Position numbers and translations under genes: made by a program. A stretch of 7,989 nucleotides of DNA from Aquifex sp. GTDB taxonomy: Bacteria > Aquificota > Aquificia > Aquificales > Aquificaceae. The notes under the pieces are model-generated. The model did no database searches and was not told the origin of the DNA. It worked only from the letters and a program-made list of their open reading frames with translations. The first letter of the stretch is position 1, and each line of letters starts with the position of its first letter. This document shows, piece after piece, positions 1 to 6,031 of this stretch. The stretch lies in contig WFPV01000139.1 of assembly GCA_015487405.1 (NCBI GenBank), forward strand, positions 1 through 7,989. Reading direction: 5' to 3'.

Positions 1-754
1 CTACGTATCCAACGCGCCAGCCGGTCATTGAAAAGGTTTTGGAAAAAGCGTTCACCGTAAAGGTGATTTTTTTCACTTCTTCACCAAAAGAAGCTACGCT
101 GACAAACTCTTCCTCACCGTAGGTGAAGTGCTCATAGCACTCGTCAGAGATAATAAAAATATTTCTTTCCACACAGAACTCGGCAATCTTCCTTAATTCT
201 TCCTTGTCATAGACCGCGCCGGTGGGATTGTTAGGAGAGTTAATAACGATAGCTTTTGTCCTTTCACTAACCTTAGATTTAATGTCCTCAAGTGTTAGCT
301 TGAAACCGTTTTCTTCGGATAGGAGAACCTCAACAGGAATACCGCCGAAGAATCTAATCTGCTCGGGATAGGTGACCCAGTAAGGAGAAGGAAGTAAAAC
401 CTCGTCTCCTTCGTCTAATATAGCCATAAAGATAAGAAATAGAACCATCTTTGCTCCCGCGGAGACTACAACCTCGGAGGGTTTATACTCCACTCCGTTT
501 TCCCTCAAAAGTTTTTTTGCTATGGCTTCCCTCAGCTCGGGTATTCCGGGAGGAGGAGCATATTTGGTCTTACCTTCCTTTAAAGCCTTTATACAGGCTT
601 CCTTTACGAACTCGGGGGTATCAAAGTCGGGTTCACCCGCCCCGAAGCCTATGACGTCTATCCCCTTTGCTTTCAACTCCTTGGCTTTTGCGGTTATGGT
701 GAGTGTGGGCGATGGTTTTAGAAAACTAAGCCTTCTTGATAGTCCCGGCTTCAT
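1..754 (-). CDS. aspC: Aspartate aminotransferase, class I (possibly aspartate/prephenate), 3' end outside window
   Basis: A PLP-dependent aminotransferase of fold type I that moves an amino group between aspartate and 2-oxoglutarate in the cytoplasm. I translated the minus strand from the ATG at 754 and it stays open to base 1, giving 251 residues of a family usually near 390-400; the C-terminal third is missing. Visible signs are SPTLTITAKAKEL near residue 15, GAGEPDFDTP (38-47), SAGAK (98-102), SPYW (123-126), NSPNNPTGAVY (172-182) with Asn175, SDECYEH (203-209) with Asp204 and Tyr207, and the PLP lysine Lys239 in FSKTFSMTGWRVGY. These fit the Thermus-type subgroup Ib enzymes, some of which also accept prephenate, so that second activity is possible. 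No Shine-Dalgarno sequence precedes the ATG, and the other upstream ATG (759) meets a stop after two codons. It is divergent from the HTH gene. Confidence 0.93.
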   Translation of the reverse strand, partial: MKPGLSRRLSFLKPSPTLTITAKAKELKAKGIDVIGFGAGEPDFDTPEFVKEACIKALKEGKTKYAPPPGIPELREAIAKKLLRENGVEYKPSEVVVSAGAKMVLFLIFMAILDEGDEVLLPSPYWVTYPEQIRFFGGIPVEVLLSEENGFKLTLEDIKSKVSERTKAIVINSPNNPTGAVYDKEELRKIAEFCVERNIFIISDECYEHFTYGEEEFVSVASFGEEVKKITFTVNAFSKTFSMTGWRVGYV

Positions 755-764
755 TTCATAAAAT
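736..764 (+). promoter_or_regulatory. Sigma-70-type promoter for the HTH regulator gene
   Basis: TTGATA at 736-741 (5 of 6 matches to TTGACA) is followed after exactly 17 bases by TAAAAT at 759-764 (5 of 6 matches to TATAAT). Transcription would begin near 771, just ahead of the ribosome binding site at 776-788. The -35 box lies inside the first codons of the divergent aminotransferase gene, so the two starts share DNA and could interfere with each other. This is seen by eye only; no start site has been mapped. Confidence 0.6.
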
Positions 765-768
765 TTTA
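763..768 (-). promoter_or_regulatory. -10-like box directly upstream of aspC
   Basis: On the minus strand TAAAAT (768 to 763) is followed by TTT and ends 8 bases before the aspC ATG. No convincing -35 box is seen at 16-19 bases further upstream. If used, the transcript would begin at or next to the ATG, which agrees with the absence of a Shine-Dalgarno sequence. This is an inference from position and composition in AT-rich DNA. Confidence 0.35.
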
Positions 769-775
769 AATAAAA

Positions 776-788
776 AAGGAGGTGGAGG
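776..788 (+). promoter_or_regulatory. Strong ribosome binding site that sets the HTH start
   Basis: AAGGAGGTGGAGG lies directly ahead of the ATG at 790, with 7 bases between the GGAGG core and the start codon. It is close to a full complement of the 16S rRNA 3' end. It decides the start at 790 over the in-frame ATG at 736, which would translate through this ribosome binding site and add residues unrelated to the HTH fold. Confidence 0.85.
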
Positions 789-789
789 C

Positions 790-1008
790 ATGATTGGAGT
801 GGGAGAAAGGATTAGAAAGGTCAGAGAAGAAAGGGGCATGTCCATACAAGAGTTTGCCAAGGCTATCGGTATATCCGAAAAGAAGCTGGAAGAGTTTGAG
901 AAGGGAATTTCCAGACCTTGCGATGCCACCCTCGTCTACATAGCCAAACGCTTTAACGTGGACTACAGGTGGTTGGCTCTCGGAGAGAAGGAGGCGGTTG
1001 CCGCCTAA
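790..1008 (+). CDS. Small Xre/Cro-CI type helix-turn-helix DNA-binding protein
   Basis: A 72-residue cytoplasmic protein that is almost entirely one HTH_3 (Xre) domain. Helix 1 is GERIRKVREERG (5-16). The helix-turn-helix itself is MSIQEFAKAIGISEKKLEEFEKG (about 17-39), with the usual Ala-x-x-x-Gly-Ile-Ser turn. Helices 4-5 run through ATLVYIAKRFNVDY, and the tail WLALGEK (61-67) resembles the WL-x-x-GE ending of many phage-like and metabolic repressors. It has no sensor or effector domain, so it probably binds DNA as a dimer. Target genes cannot be read from the sequence; the divergent aspC and autoregulation are the obvious candidates. Its stop codon touches that of hisIE on the other strand with no bases between. 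The family call is firm; the role is not known. Confidence 0.9.
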   Translation: MIGVGERIRKVREERGMSIQEFAKAIGISEKKLEEFEKGISRPCDATLVYIAKRFNVDYRWLALGEKEAVAA

Positions 1009-1626
1009 CTACTTGAACCTCCTCGCCAGTTCCTCCATAACTTCCTTTATCTCTACTCCGCTGACGCTCAAGGAAACTATCAAGGAGTAAAGCATATCAG
1101 CAGTTTCCGAAATTATCTCCTTCTTATTCCCCTTCATTAGGGCTATCAGAGTTTCAACCGCTTCCTCTCCAAACTTCTGGAACACCCTCTCCTTTCCCGA
1201 TTTTACGAGTTTGGTAGTGTAGGAGCCTTCGGGCAACTTCTCTATTCTTTCTTTTATCACTTCCTCAAGTCTGGGAAGAACTTCAAAGGGAAGGGGTTTT
1301 TCCACTTTATTGCCTTCTATATCTCTATAGAAACAGTTTCTTTCTCCCGTGTGGCAGGCTCTGTTTTTTTCCTGCTCTATTACGTAAATCACGGCATCGC
1401 CGTCACAGTCAATTCTTACCTCTTTAACCCTCTGGAGCTCACCGGAGGTCTCCCCCTTCTTCCAGAGCTTCTTTCTACTTCTGGAGTAGTAATGGGCGTA
1501 TCCCGTTTCAAGTGTTTTCTTTATCGCCTCTTCGTTGGCGTAGGCGAGCATCCTAACCTCGCCGGTTCTGTAATCCTGAGCTATTACAGGAACGAGACCC
1601 TCTTCGTTAAACTTAATTTCCAGCAT
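1009..1626 (-). CDS. hisIE: Histidine biosynthesis bifunctional protein HisIE (PRA-CH / PRA-PH)
   Basis: Catalyses steps 2 and 3 of histidine synthesis in the cytoplasm: removal of pyrophosphate from phosphoribosyl-ATP (HisE part), then opening of the adenine ring of phosphoribosyl-AMP (HisI part). The 205 residues are typical of the fused enzyme. The HisI domain (about 1-110) shows RSRKKLWKKGETSG (49-62), the metal cluster DCDGD (Asp73, Cys74, Asp75, Asp77), and Cys91 and Cys98 of the zinc site. The HisE domain (about 115-205) shows KFGEEAVE (151-158) and ETADMLY (174-180). In most HisE proteins that last motif continues as Tyr-His; here it is Tyr-Ser. It is the third gene of the pyrC run, 15 bases after the previous stop, with no clear Shine-Dalgarno sequence. 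No other his gene is in the window, as expected where his genes are scattered. Confidence 0.96.
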   Translation of the reverse strand: MLEIKFNEEGLVPVIAQDYRTGEVRMLAYANEEAIKKTLETGYAHYYSRSRKKLWKKGETSGELQRVKEVRIDCDGDAVIYVIEQEKNRACHTGERNCFYRDIEGNKVEKPLPFEVLPRLEEVIKERIEKLPEGSYTTKLVKSGKERVFQKFGEEAVETLIALMKGNKKEIISETADMLYSLIVSLSVSGVEIKEVMEELARRFK

Positions 1627-1641
1627 AGAAACTATTTAAAA

Positions 1642-2106
1642 TTACTTCACCACGGTTATGAAGATGGAAAGAGCTCCCTCTTTTATTCTATACTTTACAA
1701 GCTCCAACTTATCCCTAAACTGCTTGGGAATCTTTTGGTAAGTCTCTGTAGCCTTTAAAACGTCCAAGATGCTCATTTTCAGATACACCCCCTCCTTTTT
1801 AAAGTGGGAGTCCTTTTCTAAAACATCTATCCCGTCGGAGGAAACTATCTTTACAAGAATTCCGAAGTCCTTCAGCTCGTCCGTCCTCTCGTTGTAGACC
1901 TTGTTCCCTTCCTCCCTTCCCCTGAACTCAAAGCCTTTGTTGAAAAACAAAACCTTCTTCTTTCCTTTTATCTTTAAGATACCTTCGGTGAATTCAAAGT
2001 CTAAGTCGGGGAAAACCCTTTTAAAGTCCTCGGGCTTTAAGGGAATTTCTACCTCCGTGTCAATAAGGTTCCCGAAGTTCAGTAAATCCTCTATGAAAAT
2101 ACCCAT
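1642..2106 (-). CDS. Unrecognised 154-residue protein between pyrC and hisIE
   Basis: I do not recognise a family. The protein has no signal peptide and no membrane segment, so it is probably cytoplasmic. The sequence suggests mostly beta structure: alternating polar and hydrophobic strands around EVEIPL (18-23), DFEFTEGILKIKG (36-48), VLFFNKGFEFRG (52-63) and FGILVKIV (81-88). An amphipathic helical stretch (about 111-139) and a final strand LSIFITVV (146-153) follow. It has no cysteine. It starts one base after the pyrC stop and has an AAGGA ribosome binding site 8 bases before its ATG, inside the end of pyrC, so it is almost certainly translated from the pyrC mRNA. That, with codon use and composition like its neighbours, supports a real gene. 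Its position does not prove a role in pyrimidine or histidine synthesis. Confidence 0.8.
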   Translation of the reverse strand: MGIFIEDLLNFGNLIDTEVEIPLKPEDFKRVFPDLDFEFTEGILKIKGKKKVLFFNKGFEFRGREEGNKVYNERTDELKDFGILVKIVSSDGIDVLEKDSHFKKEGVYLKMSILDVLKATETYQKIPKQFRDKLELVKYRIKEGALSIFITVVK

Positions 2107-2107
2107 A

Positions 2108-3379
2108 CTATTTATCCTTATAAACTATCTTCCCCTCTTTTATGGTGTATATCACTTTTCCCTTAAGAGTCTTCCCCCAGAGGGGTGTGTTCCTGCTCTT
2201 TGAGAAGTTAGTCTCTTCGTTCAGGACCCACTCTTTATTTGGGTCAAACACGACTATGTCTGCGGGGGAGCCTTCCCTTAACGTTCCGTAGGGAAGTTTA
2301 AGGATTTGTGCGGGCTTTAGTGTGAACATCTCAATCATTTTCTTGAGGGATATCACTCCCCTCCTATAAAGTTCTAAAGCCATGGGGAGTGCCGTCTGTA
2401 GTCCTATTATTCCTGGAGAGGCGAACTCAACGAGTTCCTTCTCAAAGGTTTGGTGTGGTGCGTGGTCCGTGGCAAAACAGTCTATTACACCTTCCTGAAT
2501 ACCTTTTATGAGGGCTTTCCTGCCCTTTCGGGTTCTAAGGGGGGGATTTACCCTCGCGTTCGCACCCGAATGGAGAACCTCCTCTTCGGTGAAGATTAAG
2601 TGATTGGGGTTCACCTCACAGCTTACGGGAGCTCCCTTATCTTTAAAGTGTTTTACTATATCAAGGGCGAGCTCCGTCGTTATGTGCTGGATATGAACCC
2701 GTGCTCCCGTTCTGTAGGAGAGTATGCAATCCCTTGCCACGTGAATCTCTTCCGCTTCTGGGGAGCGTTCGGATAGACCGAGGAGTGCTGAAACCTTCCC
2801 CTCGTTAATCGCTCCGTAGGCGAGCTTATCGTCCTCGCAGTGGTCTAAGATAACGCTATCCAGCTGAACTACGAGTTCCATAGCCTTCCTCATTAGGGAG
2901 CTGTCTTCCACGGGACTTCCATCGTCCGTAAATGCCACACAGCCTGCTTTTTTCAGAGCGTAGTAATCAGCAAGCTCCTTACCTTTTCTGCCTTTAGTTA
3001 TAGTTCCAGCGGGAAGAACTCTACAAAGTCCGACCTTCTTCCCTTTTTCCAAAACGTAGTTGGCGGTTTGGGGATTATCTATCGGGGGATTGGTGTTCGG
3101 CATACATACTACGGTAGTAAATCCTCCCGCTACCGCGGCTCTGCTTCCGCTCTCTATGTCTTCCTTGTAGGTCTGTCCCGGGTCCCTGAGGTGAACGTGG
3201 ATGTCTATAAACCCGGGGGCTACGATGTAGCCTTCAACGTCTAAAATTTCAGCCTCAGGCTCAAAAATCTCCTCATCAATCTTTTTAACTTTCCCGTTTT
3301 CTACGAGGATATCGTACTTTCCCTCAAGACCTTGTGAGGGGTCTATTAGAAACCCTTTTTTGAGGAGTAGTTTTAACAT
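2108..3379 (-). CDS. pyrC: Dihydroorotase, type I
   Basis: Closes carbamoyl-aspartate to dihydroorotate, step 3 of pyrimidine synthesis, in the cytoplasm. The 423-residue amidohydrolase has the metal motif DIHVHLRDPG (His61, His63), Asp153 in FTDDGSP, His180 followed by Cys181, His232 in HIQHITTE, and the catalytic base Asp305 in ATDHAPH. CMPNTNPP (about 92-99) and NPNH (about 257-260) are substrate-side motifs. All positions match those I recall for the Aquifex aeolicus enzyme, which is inactive alone and works in a dodecamer with aspartate transcarbamoylase (PyrB); in the free form Cys181 is a zinc ligand. pyrB is not in this window. I chose the ATG at 3379: a TTG one codon upstream (3382) is possible but shifts the numbering and has no ribosome binding site. 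It is first in a minus-strand run with the 154-residue gene and hisIE. Confidence 0.97.
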   Translation of the reverse strand: MLKLLLKKGFLIDPSQGLEGKYDILVENGKVKKIDEEIFEPEAEILDVEGYIVAPGFIDIHVHLRDPGQTYKEDIESGSRAAVAGGFTTVVCMPNTNPPIDNPQTANYVLEKGKKVGLCRVLPAGTITKGRKGKELADYYALKKAGCVAFTDDGSPVEDSSLMRKAMELVVQLDSVILDHCEDDKLAYGAINEGKVSALLGLSERSPEAEEIHVARDCILSYRTGARVHIQHITTELALDIVKHFKDKGAPVSCEVNPNHLIFTEEEVLHSGANARVNPPLRTRKGRKALIKGIQEGVIDCFATDHAPHQTFEKELVEFASPGIIGLQTALPMALELYRRGVISLKKMIEMFTLKPAQILKLPYGTLREGSPADIVVFDPNKEWVLNEETNFSKSRNTPLWGKTLKGKVIYTIKEGKIVYKDK

Positions 3380-3385
3380 CAAAAA

Positions 3386-3393
3386 ATTTTATA
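3386..3393 (-). promoter_or_regulatory. -10-like box upstream of pyrC
   Basis: On the minus strand TATAAAAT (3393 to 3386) ends 6 bases before the pyrC ATG at 3379. There is no Shine-Dalgarno sequence in this interval and no good -35 box. If this is the -10 element, the mRNA would begin at or within a base or two of the start codon. It overlaps the divergent box for the gene at 3406. Confidence 0.4.
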
Positions 3394-3397
3394 CAAT
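3390..3397 (+). promoter_or_regulatory. -10-like box upstream of the exported-protein/ctpA/tsaD operon
   Basis: TATACAAT on the plus strand contains TACAAT (3392-3397), 5 of 6 matches to TATAAT, ending 8 bases before the ATG at 3406. A TTAACA at 3373-3378 resembles a -35 box but the spacing is only 13 bases, too short for a standard promoter. It overlaps the pyrC box on the other strand, so the two divergent promoters probably cannot be occupied at once. Confidence 0.4.
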
Positions 3398-3405
3398 AAA
3401 AACTT

Positions 3406-3807
3406 ATGGGAAAACGGCTTTTTTTACTTATTCTCATGCCCGTCATACTCTTCGGTATGGCTGAACCTACGGGGGTTCCTCCGGAAATAAAAGGTATAAA
3501 CGTGGTCGTTATAGACAAGAATGGTGTTAAACACAATCTTCGGAGTCCCATCTGCGACGGAGAATCTTATCTAAAGGTTAAAAAGGGAACCTTGGAATAC
3601 TCAATCTCCTTAAGAAATATAAAAAAAATAGTGGTTAAAAGGGTTAAAGGGGATAACGTTGAGCTTGTGATAGAAACGAAAGACGGTAAGTCGGATACCT
3701 TTACCACTTCCGCTTACACCTTGTGCGCTATGCAGTCTAACCTCGGAAACGTTTCCTTTAACTTGAAAGATGTAAAAGAAATCATCTTTCAGGGAGCGGA
3801 AAAATGA
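3406..3807 (+). CDS. Small exported protein of unknown function, co-transcribed with ctpA
   Basis: I do not recognise a named family. The 133-residue product begins with a Sec signal peptide: MGKR, then the hydrophobic run LFLLILMPVILFG (5-17), with likely cleavage after GMA (19). There is no lipobox cysteine. The mature part of about 114 residues looks all-beta and has two cysteines, Cys50 and Cys107, that could form a disulfide outside the cytoplasm. Two similar segments stand out: GTLEYSISLRNIKKIVV (61-77) and GNVSFNLKDVKEIIF (114-128), a glycine-started hairpin ending in Ile-Lys-x-Ile, suggesting an internal duplication. Its stop overlaps the ctpA start by 4 bases (ATGA), so the two are translationally coupled. 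A role as partner, substrate or adaptor of the protease is an inference from that coupling only. The ATG has no Shine-Dalgarno sequence. Confidence 0.85.
   Translation: MGKRLFLLILMPVILFGMAEPTGVPPEIKGINVVVIDKNGVKHNLRSPICDGESYLKVKKGTLEYSISLRNIKKIVVKRVKGDNVELVIETKDGKSDTFTTSAYTLCAMQSNLGNVSFNLKDVKEIIFQGAEK
3791..3796 (+). promoter_or_regulatory. Ribosome binding site for ctpA
   Basis: AGGGAG lies 7 bases before the ctpA ATG at 3804, within the last codons of the upstream gene. Together with the ATGA overlap it supports 3804 as the start and coupled translation. Confidence 0.6.
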
Positions 3808-5027
3808 GAAAAATAATAATGCTCTTTGCGATTGTTTTAGTATTTTTTACAGGATTTATTCTCGGACAAACCAACCAAAAGGACGGAAAAGGAGATTATT
3901 ATTACCTGAAGCTGTTTACCAAGGCTTTGAATATAGTTGAAGAGAACTACGTTGAGCCTGTTTCTTTGAAGAAGCTCATTTACGGTGCTATAGATGGAAT
4001 GGTTTCTTCTTTGGACCCCTTTTCTGACTTCTTCACTCCGGAGGAGTATAAGGAATTCCTCTCAGAAACGGAAGGAGAGTTCGGGGGCGTGGGAATAGAA
4101 ATTACCATGGAAAAGGGAAGACCCGTAGTTGTCGCTCCCATTGAGGGAACACCCGCGTGGAAGGCCGGACTCCGTCCCGGGGATATCATAATCGCCATAA
4201 ACGGTGAAGACACCTTTAATATGTCTCTCATAGATGTTGTTAAGAAAATTAGGGGCAAACCCGGAACGAAGGTGAAACTCACAATTTTAAGAAAAGGTGA
4301 GGGAAAACCCATAGAAGTTGAAATTGTAAGAGCTATCATTAAAGTTCCGAGCGTTAAATACGTAAACTATAAAGGAATAGGATACATAAAGATTTCCCAG
4401 TTCACCCACGGAACCGCTAAGAACTTAGAGAAAGCTATTAAGGAGCTCCAGAAGCAGAACGTTAAAGGCTTCATAATAGACCTCAGGAACGATCCGGGAG
4501 GACTGCTATCGGAAGCTGTAGCCGTAGGAGACCTCTTTATACCTGAAGGAAAGCTAATAGTTTATACGAAGGGGAGAAGAGGAGAACTCCACAAATACTA
4601 CGCTGAAAGAGAACCCTTAATCAAGAACAAGCCTATAGTAGTTCTTGTAAATAAAGGATCTGCAAGCGCTTCGGAGATAGTTTCGGGGGCTCTGCAGGAT
4701 TACAAGCTCGCTACACTGGTGGGAGAAAAGACCTTCGGTAAGGCTTCCGTTCAAAACCTCATTCCTCTTGAGGGCGGCTCGGCTATAAAGCTGACGATAG
4801 CCTACTACTACACTCCGAAGGGAAGGCTCATTCACAAGAAGGGAATAGAACCCGACGTGAAGGTTCCGATGGACGAAAAAACGTGGAAGAAACTCTTTGA
4901 TACGATAAGAAAGCTCAGGTTTGAAGGACACACTGAGAAGGTAATCCTTCTTCCCGATATAGACGTTCAACTGAGGAAAGCCATTGAAATTATAGAGAAA
5001 AGGGAAGAACTTAAGAATGCGGCATGA
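3804..5027 (+). CDS. ctpA: Carboxy-terminal processing protease, S41 family
   Basis: A serine protease that cleaves near the C-terminus of exported proteins, acting outside the cytoplasmic membrane. The 407 residues have an N-terminal signal or anchor helix (MRKIIMLFAIVLVFFTGFIL, 1-20), a CTP N-terminal segment with SLDPFSDFFTPEEY (69-82), and a PDZ domain (about 92-176) with the carboxylate-binding loop GGVGIEI (94-100) and LRPGDIIIAING (123-134). The S41 core (about 190-355) contains GYIKISQF and IDLRNDPGGLL (225-235). The catalytic residues are Ser288 in GSASASE, Lys313 in FGKASVQ and Gln317; the Ser-to-Lys spacing of 25 matches CtpB and the plant D1 protease. It overlaps both neighbours by 4 bases (ATGA). 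The family call is secure; ctpA rather than another ctp paralogue name is a convention. Confidence 0.95.
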   Translation: MRKIIMLFAIVLVFFTGFILGQTNQKDGKGDYYYLKLFTKALNIVEENYVEPVSLKKLIYGAIDGMVSSLDPFSDFFTPEEYKEFLSETEGEFGGVGIEITMEKGRPVVVAPIEGTPAWKAGLRPGDIIIAINGEDTFNMSLIDVVKKIRGKPGTKVKLTILRKGEGKPIEVEIVRAIIKVPSVKYVNYKGIGYIKISQFTHGTAKNLEKAIKELQKQNVKGFIIDLRNDPGGLLSEAVAVGDLFIPEGKLIVYTKGRRGELHKYYAEREPLIKNKPIVVLVNKGSASASEIVSGALQDYKLATLVGEKTFGKASVQNLIPLEGGSAIKLTIAYYYTPKGRLIHKKGIEPDVKVPMDEKTWKKLFDTIRKLRFEGHTEKVILLPDIDVQLRKAIEIIEKREELKNAA

Positions 5028-6031
5028 TAACCTTAGCAGTGGAAACCTCCTGCGACGAGACAGCCTTAGCGATATACGATACAGAAAAGGGCGTCATAGG
5101 GGACATTCTCCTCTCTCAGGCTAAGGTTCACTCCCCCTTCGGGGGGGTGGTTCCGGAGCTTTCCGCACGGGAGCACACGAGAAACATCCTTCCCCTGTTT
5201 GATAGACTTTTGAAGGATACAGGCTTTGACTTGAATAATGTAGATTTTATCTCCTTTACACTTACTCCCGGACTCATCCTCTCTCTCGTCGTAGGTGTGG
5301 CTTTTGCTAAAGCCTTGGCTTACCAGCTAAACAAGCCTCTCGTTCCGGTGCACCACTTAGAGGGTCATATATACTCCGTATTCCTCGAGAAAAAGGTAGA
5401 ATACCCCTTTTTGGCTCTAGTAGTCTCGGGGGGACACACCGACTTTTATCTGGTTGAAGATTTTAGTCGGTACAAGTTTTTAGGGGGAACTTTGGACGAC
5501 GCGGTGGGAGAGGCTTACGACAAGGTCGCCAAGATGCTGGGTCTCGGATACCCCGGAGGTCCCATAATTGATAGGTTAGCAAGACAGGGAAAACCTGTTT
5601 ACGAGCTTCCTAAACCTCTGCTCACCGACCCGGGCTTTAACTTCTCCTTCAGCGGGCTAAAGACTGCGGTTTTAAATCTCATAAAAAAGGAGAAGGATGT
5701 TAAACCCGAGGATGTGGCGGCGTCTTTCCAGGAAACCGTTATGGAAATACTCCTAAAGAAAACCTTGAGAGCTATAAAGGAAACGGGGATAAAGCGTTTG
5801 GTGGTGGTGGGTGGCGTTTCTGCAAACAGCAGGCTACGGGAGGTCTTTAATGAAGCTTCCGAGAAACACGGATTCGAGCTCTACATTCCCCATCCGAGGC
5901 TTTCTACGGACAACGCTCTCATGATAGCTTACGCGGGAGCTGAAAGGTTCAAAAGGGGAATAACCGCTCCCTTGGATATTAATCCTCAGCCTAACATCCC
6001 CCTTGAGGAGTTCGGAAGGGTCTGGGGCTAA
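5024..6031 (+). CDS. tsaD: tRNA N6-threonylcarbamoyladenosine synthase catalytic subunit TsaD
   Basis: Transfers the threonylcarbamoyl group from TC-AMP to A37 of tRNAs that read ANN codons, giving t6A, in the cytoplasm with TsaB and TsaE. The 335 residues are full length. Visible are the N-terminal phosphate loop VETSCDETA (6-14), SQAKVHSPFGGVVPELSAREH (31-51), the metal site HHLEGH (His111 and His115) with Asp296 in STDNALM, SGGHTD (135-140), DDAVGEAYDKVAKMLGLGYPGG (158-179), FSFSGLKTA (207-215) and VVGGVSANS (261-269). This gene was long annotated as gcp, an O-sialoglycoprotein endopeptidase, which is outdated. It overlaps ctpA by 4 bases and has only a distant purine run (5001-5008), so translation is probably coupled. 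Its TAA directly abuts the pyrG stop on the other strand. Confidence 0.97.
   Translation: MITLAVETSCDETALAIYDTEKGVIGDILLSQAKVHSPFGGVVPELSAREHTRNILPLFDRLLKDTGFDLNNVDFISFTLTPGLILSLVVGVAFAKALAYQLNKPLVPVHHLEGHIYSVFLEKKVEYPFLALVVSGGHTDFYLVEDFSRYKFLGGTLDDAVGEAYDKVAKMLGLGYPGGPIIDRLARQGKPVYELPKPLLTDPGFNFSFSGLKTAVLNLIKKEKDVKPEDVAASFQETVMEILLKKTLRAIKETGIKRLVVVGGVSANSRLREVFNEASEKHGFELYIPHPRLSTDNALMIAYAGAERFKRGITAPLDINPQPNIPLEEFGRVWG

Noticed and set aside
451..761. Two overlapping plus-strand open frames
   Set aside because: They are antisense to clear aminotransferase coding sequence and have no family signal or ribosome binding site.
736..789. N-terminal extension of the HTH protein from the ATG at 736
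   Set aside because: It would cover the promoter -10 box and translate the strong ribosome binding site into a Gly run; the HTH fold begins after 790.
1351..2203. Plus-strand open frames opposite hisIE, the 154-residue gene and pyrC
   Set aside because: Their sequences are the complement of supported coding frames and show no recognisable motif.
3380..3382. TTG start for pyrC one codon upstream of the ATG
   Set aside because: The ATG at 3379 is the better codon, neither has a ribosome binding site, and the ATG gives residue numbers that match the Aquifex enzyme.
3324..3551. Minus-strand 75-codon frame spanning the pyrC/exported-protein gap
   Set aside because: It overlaps both divergent starts and is antisense to the signal-peptide gene; no supporting motif.
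3980..4970. Minus-strand open frames inside ctpA
   Set aside because: ctpA is unmistakable on the plus strand with catalytic residues in frame; these are complement artefacts.
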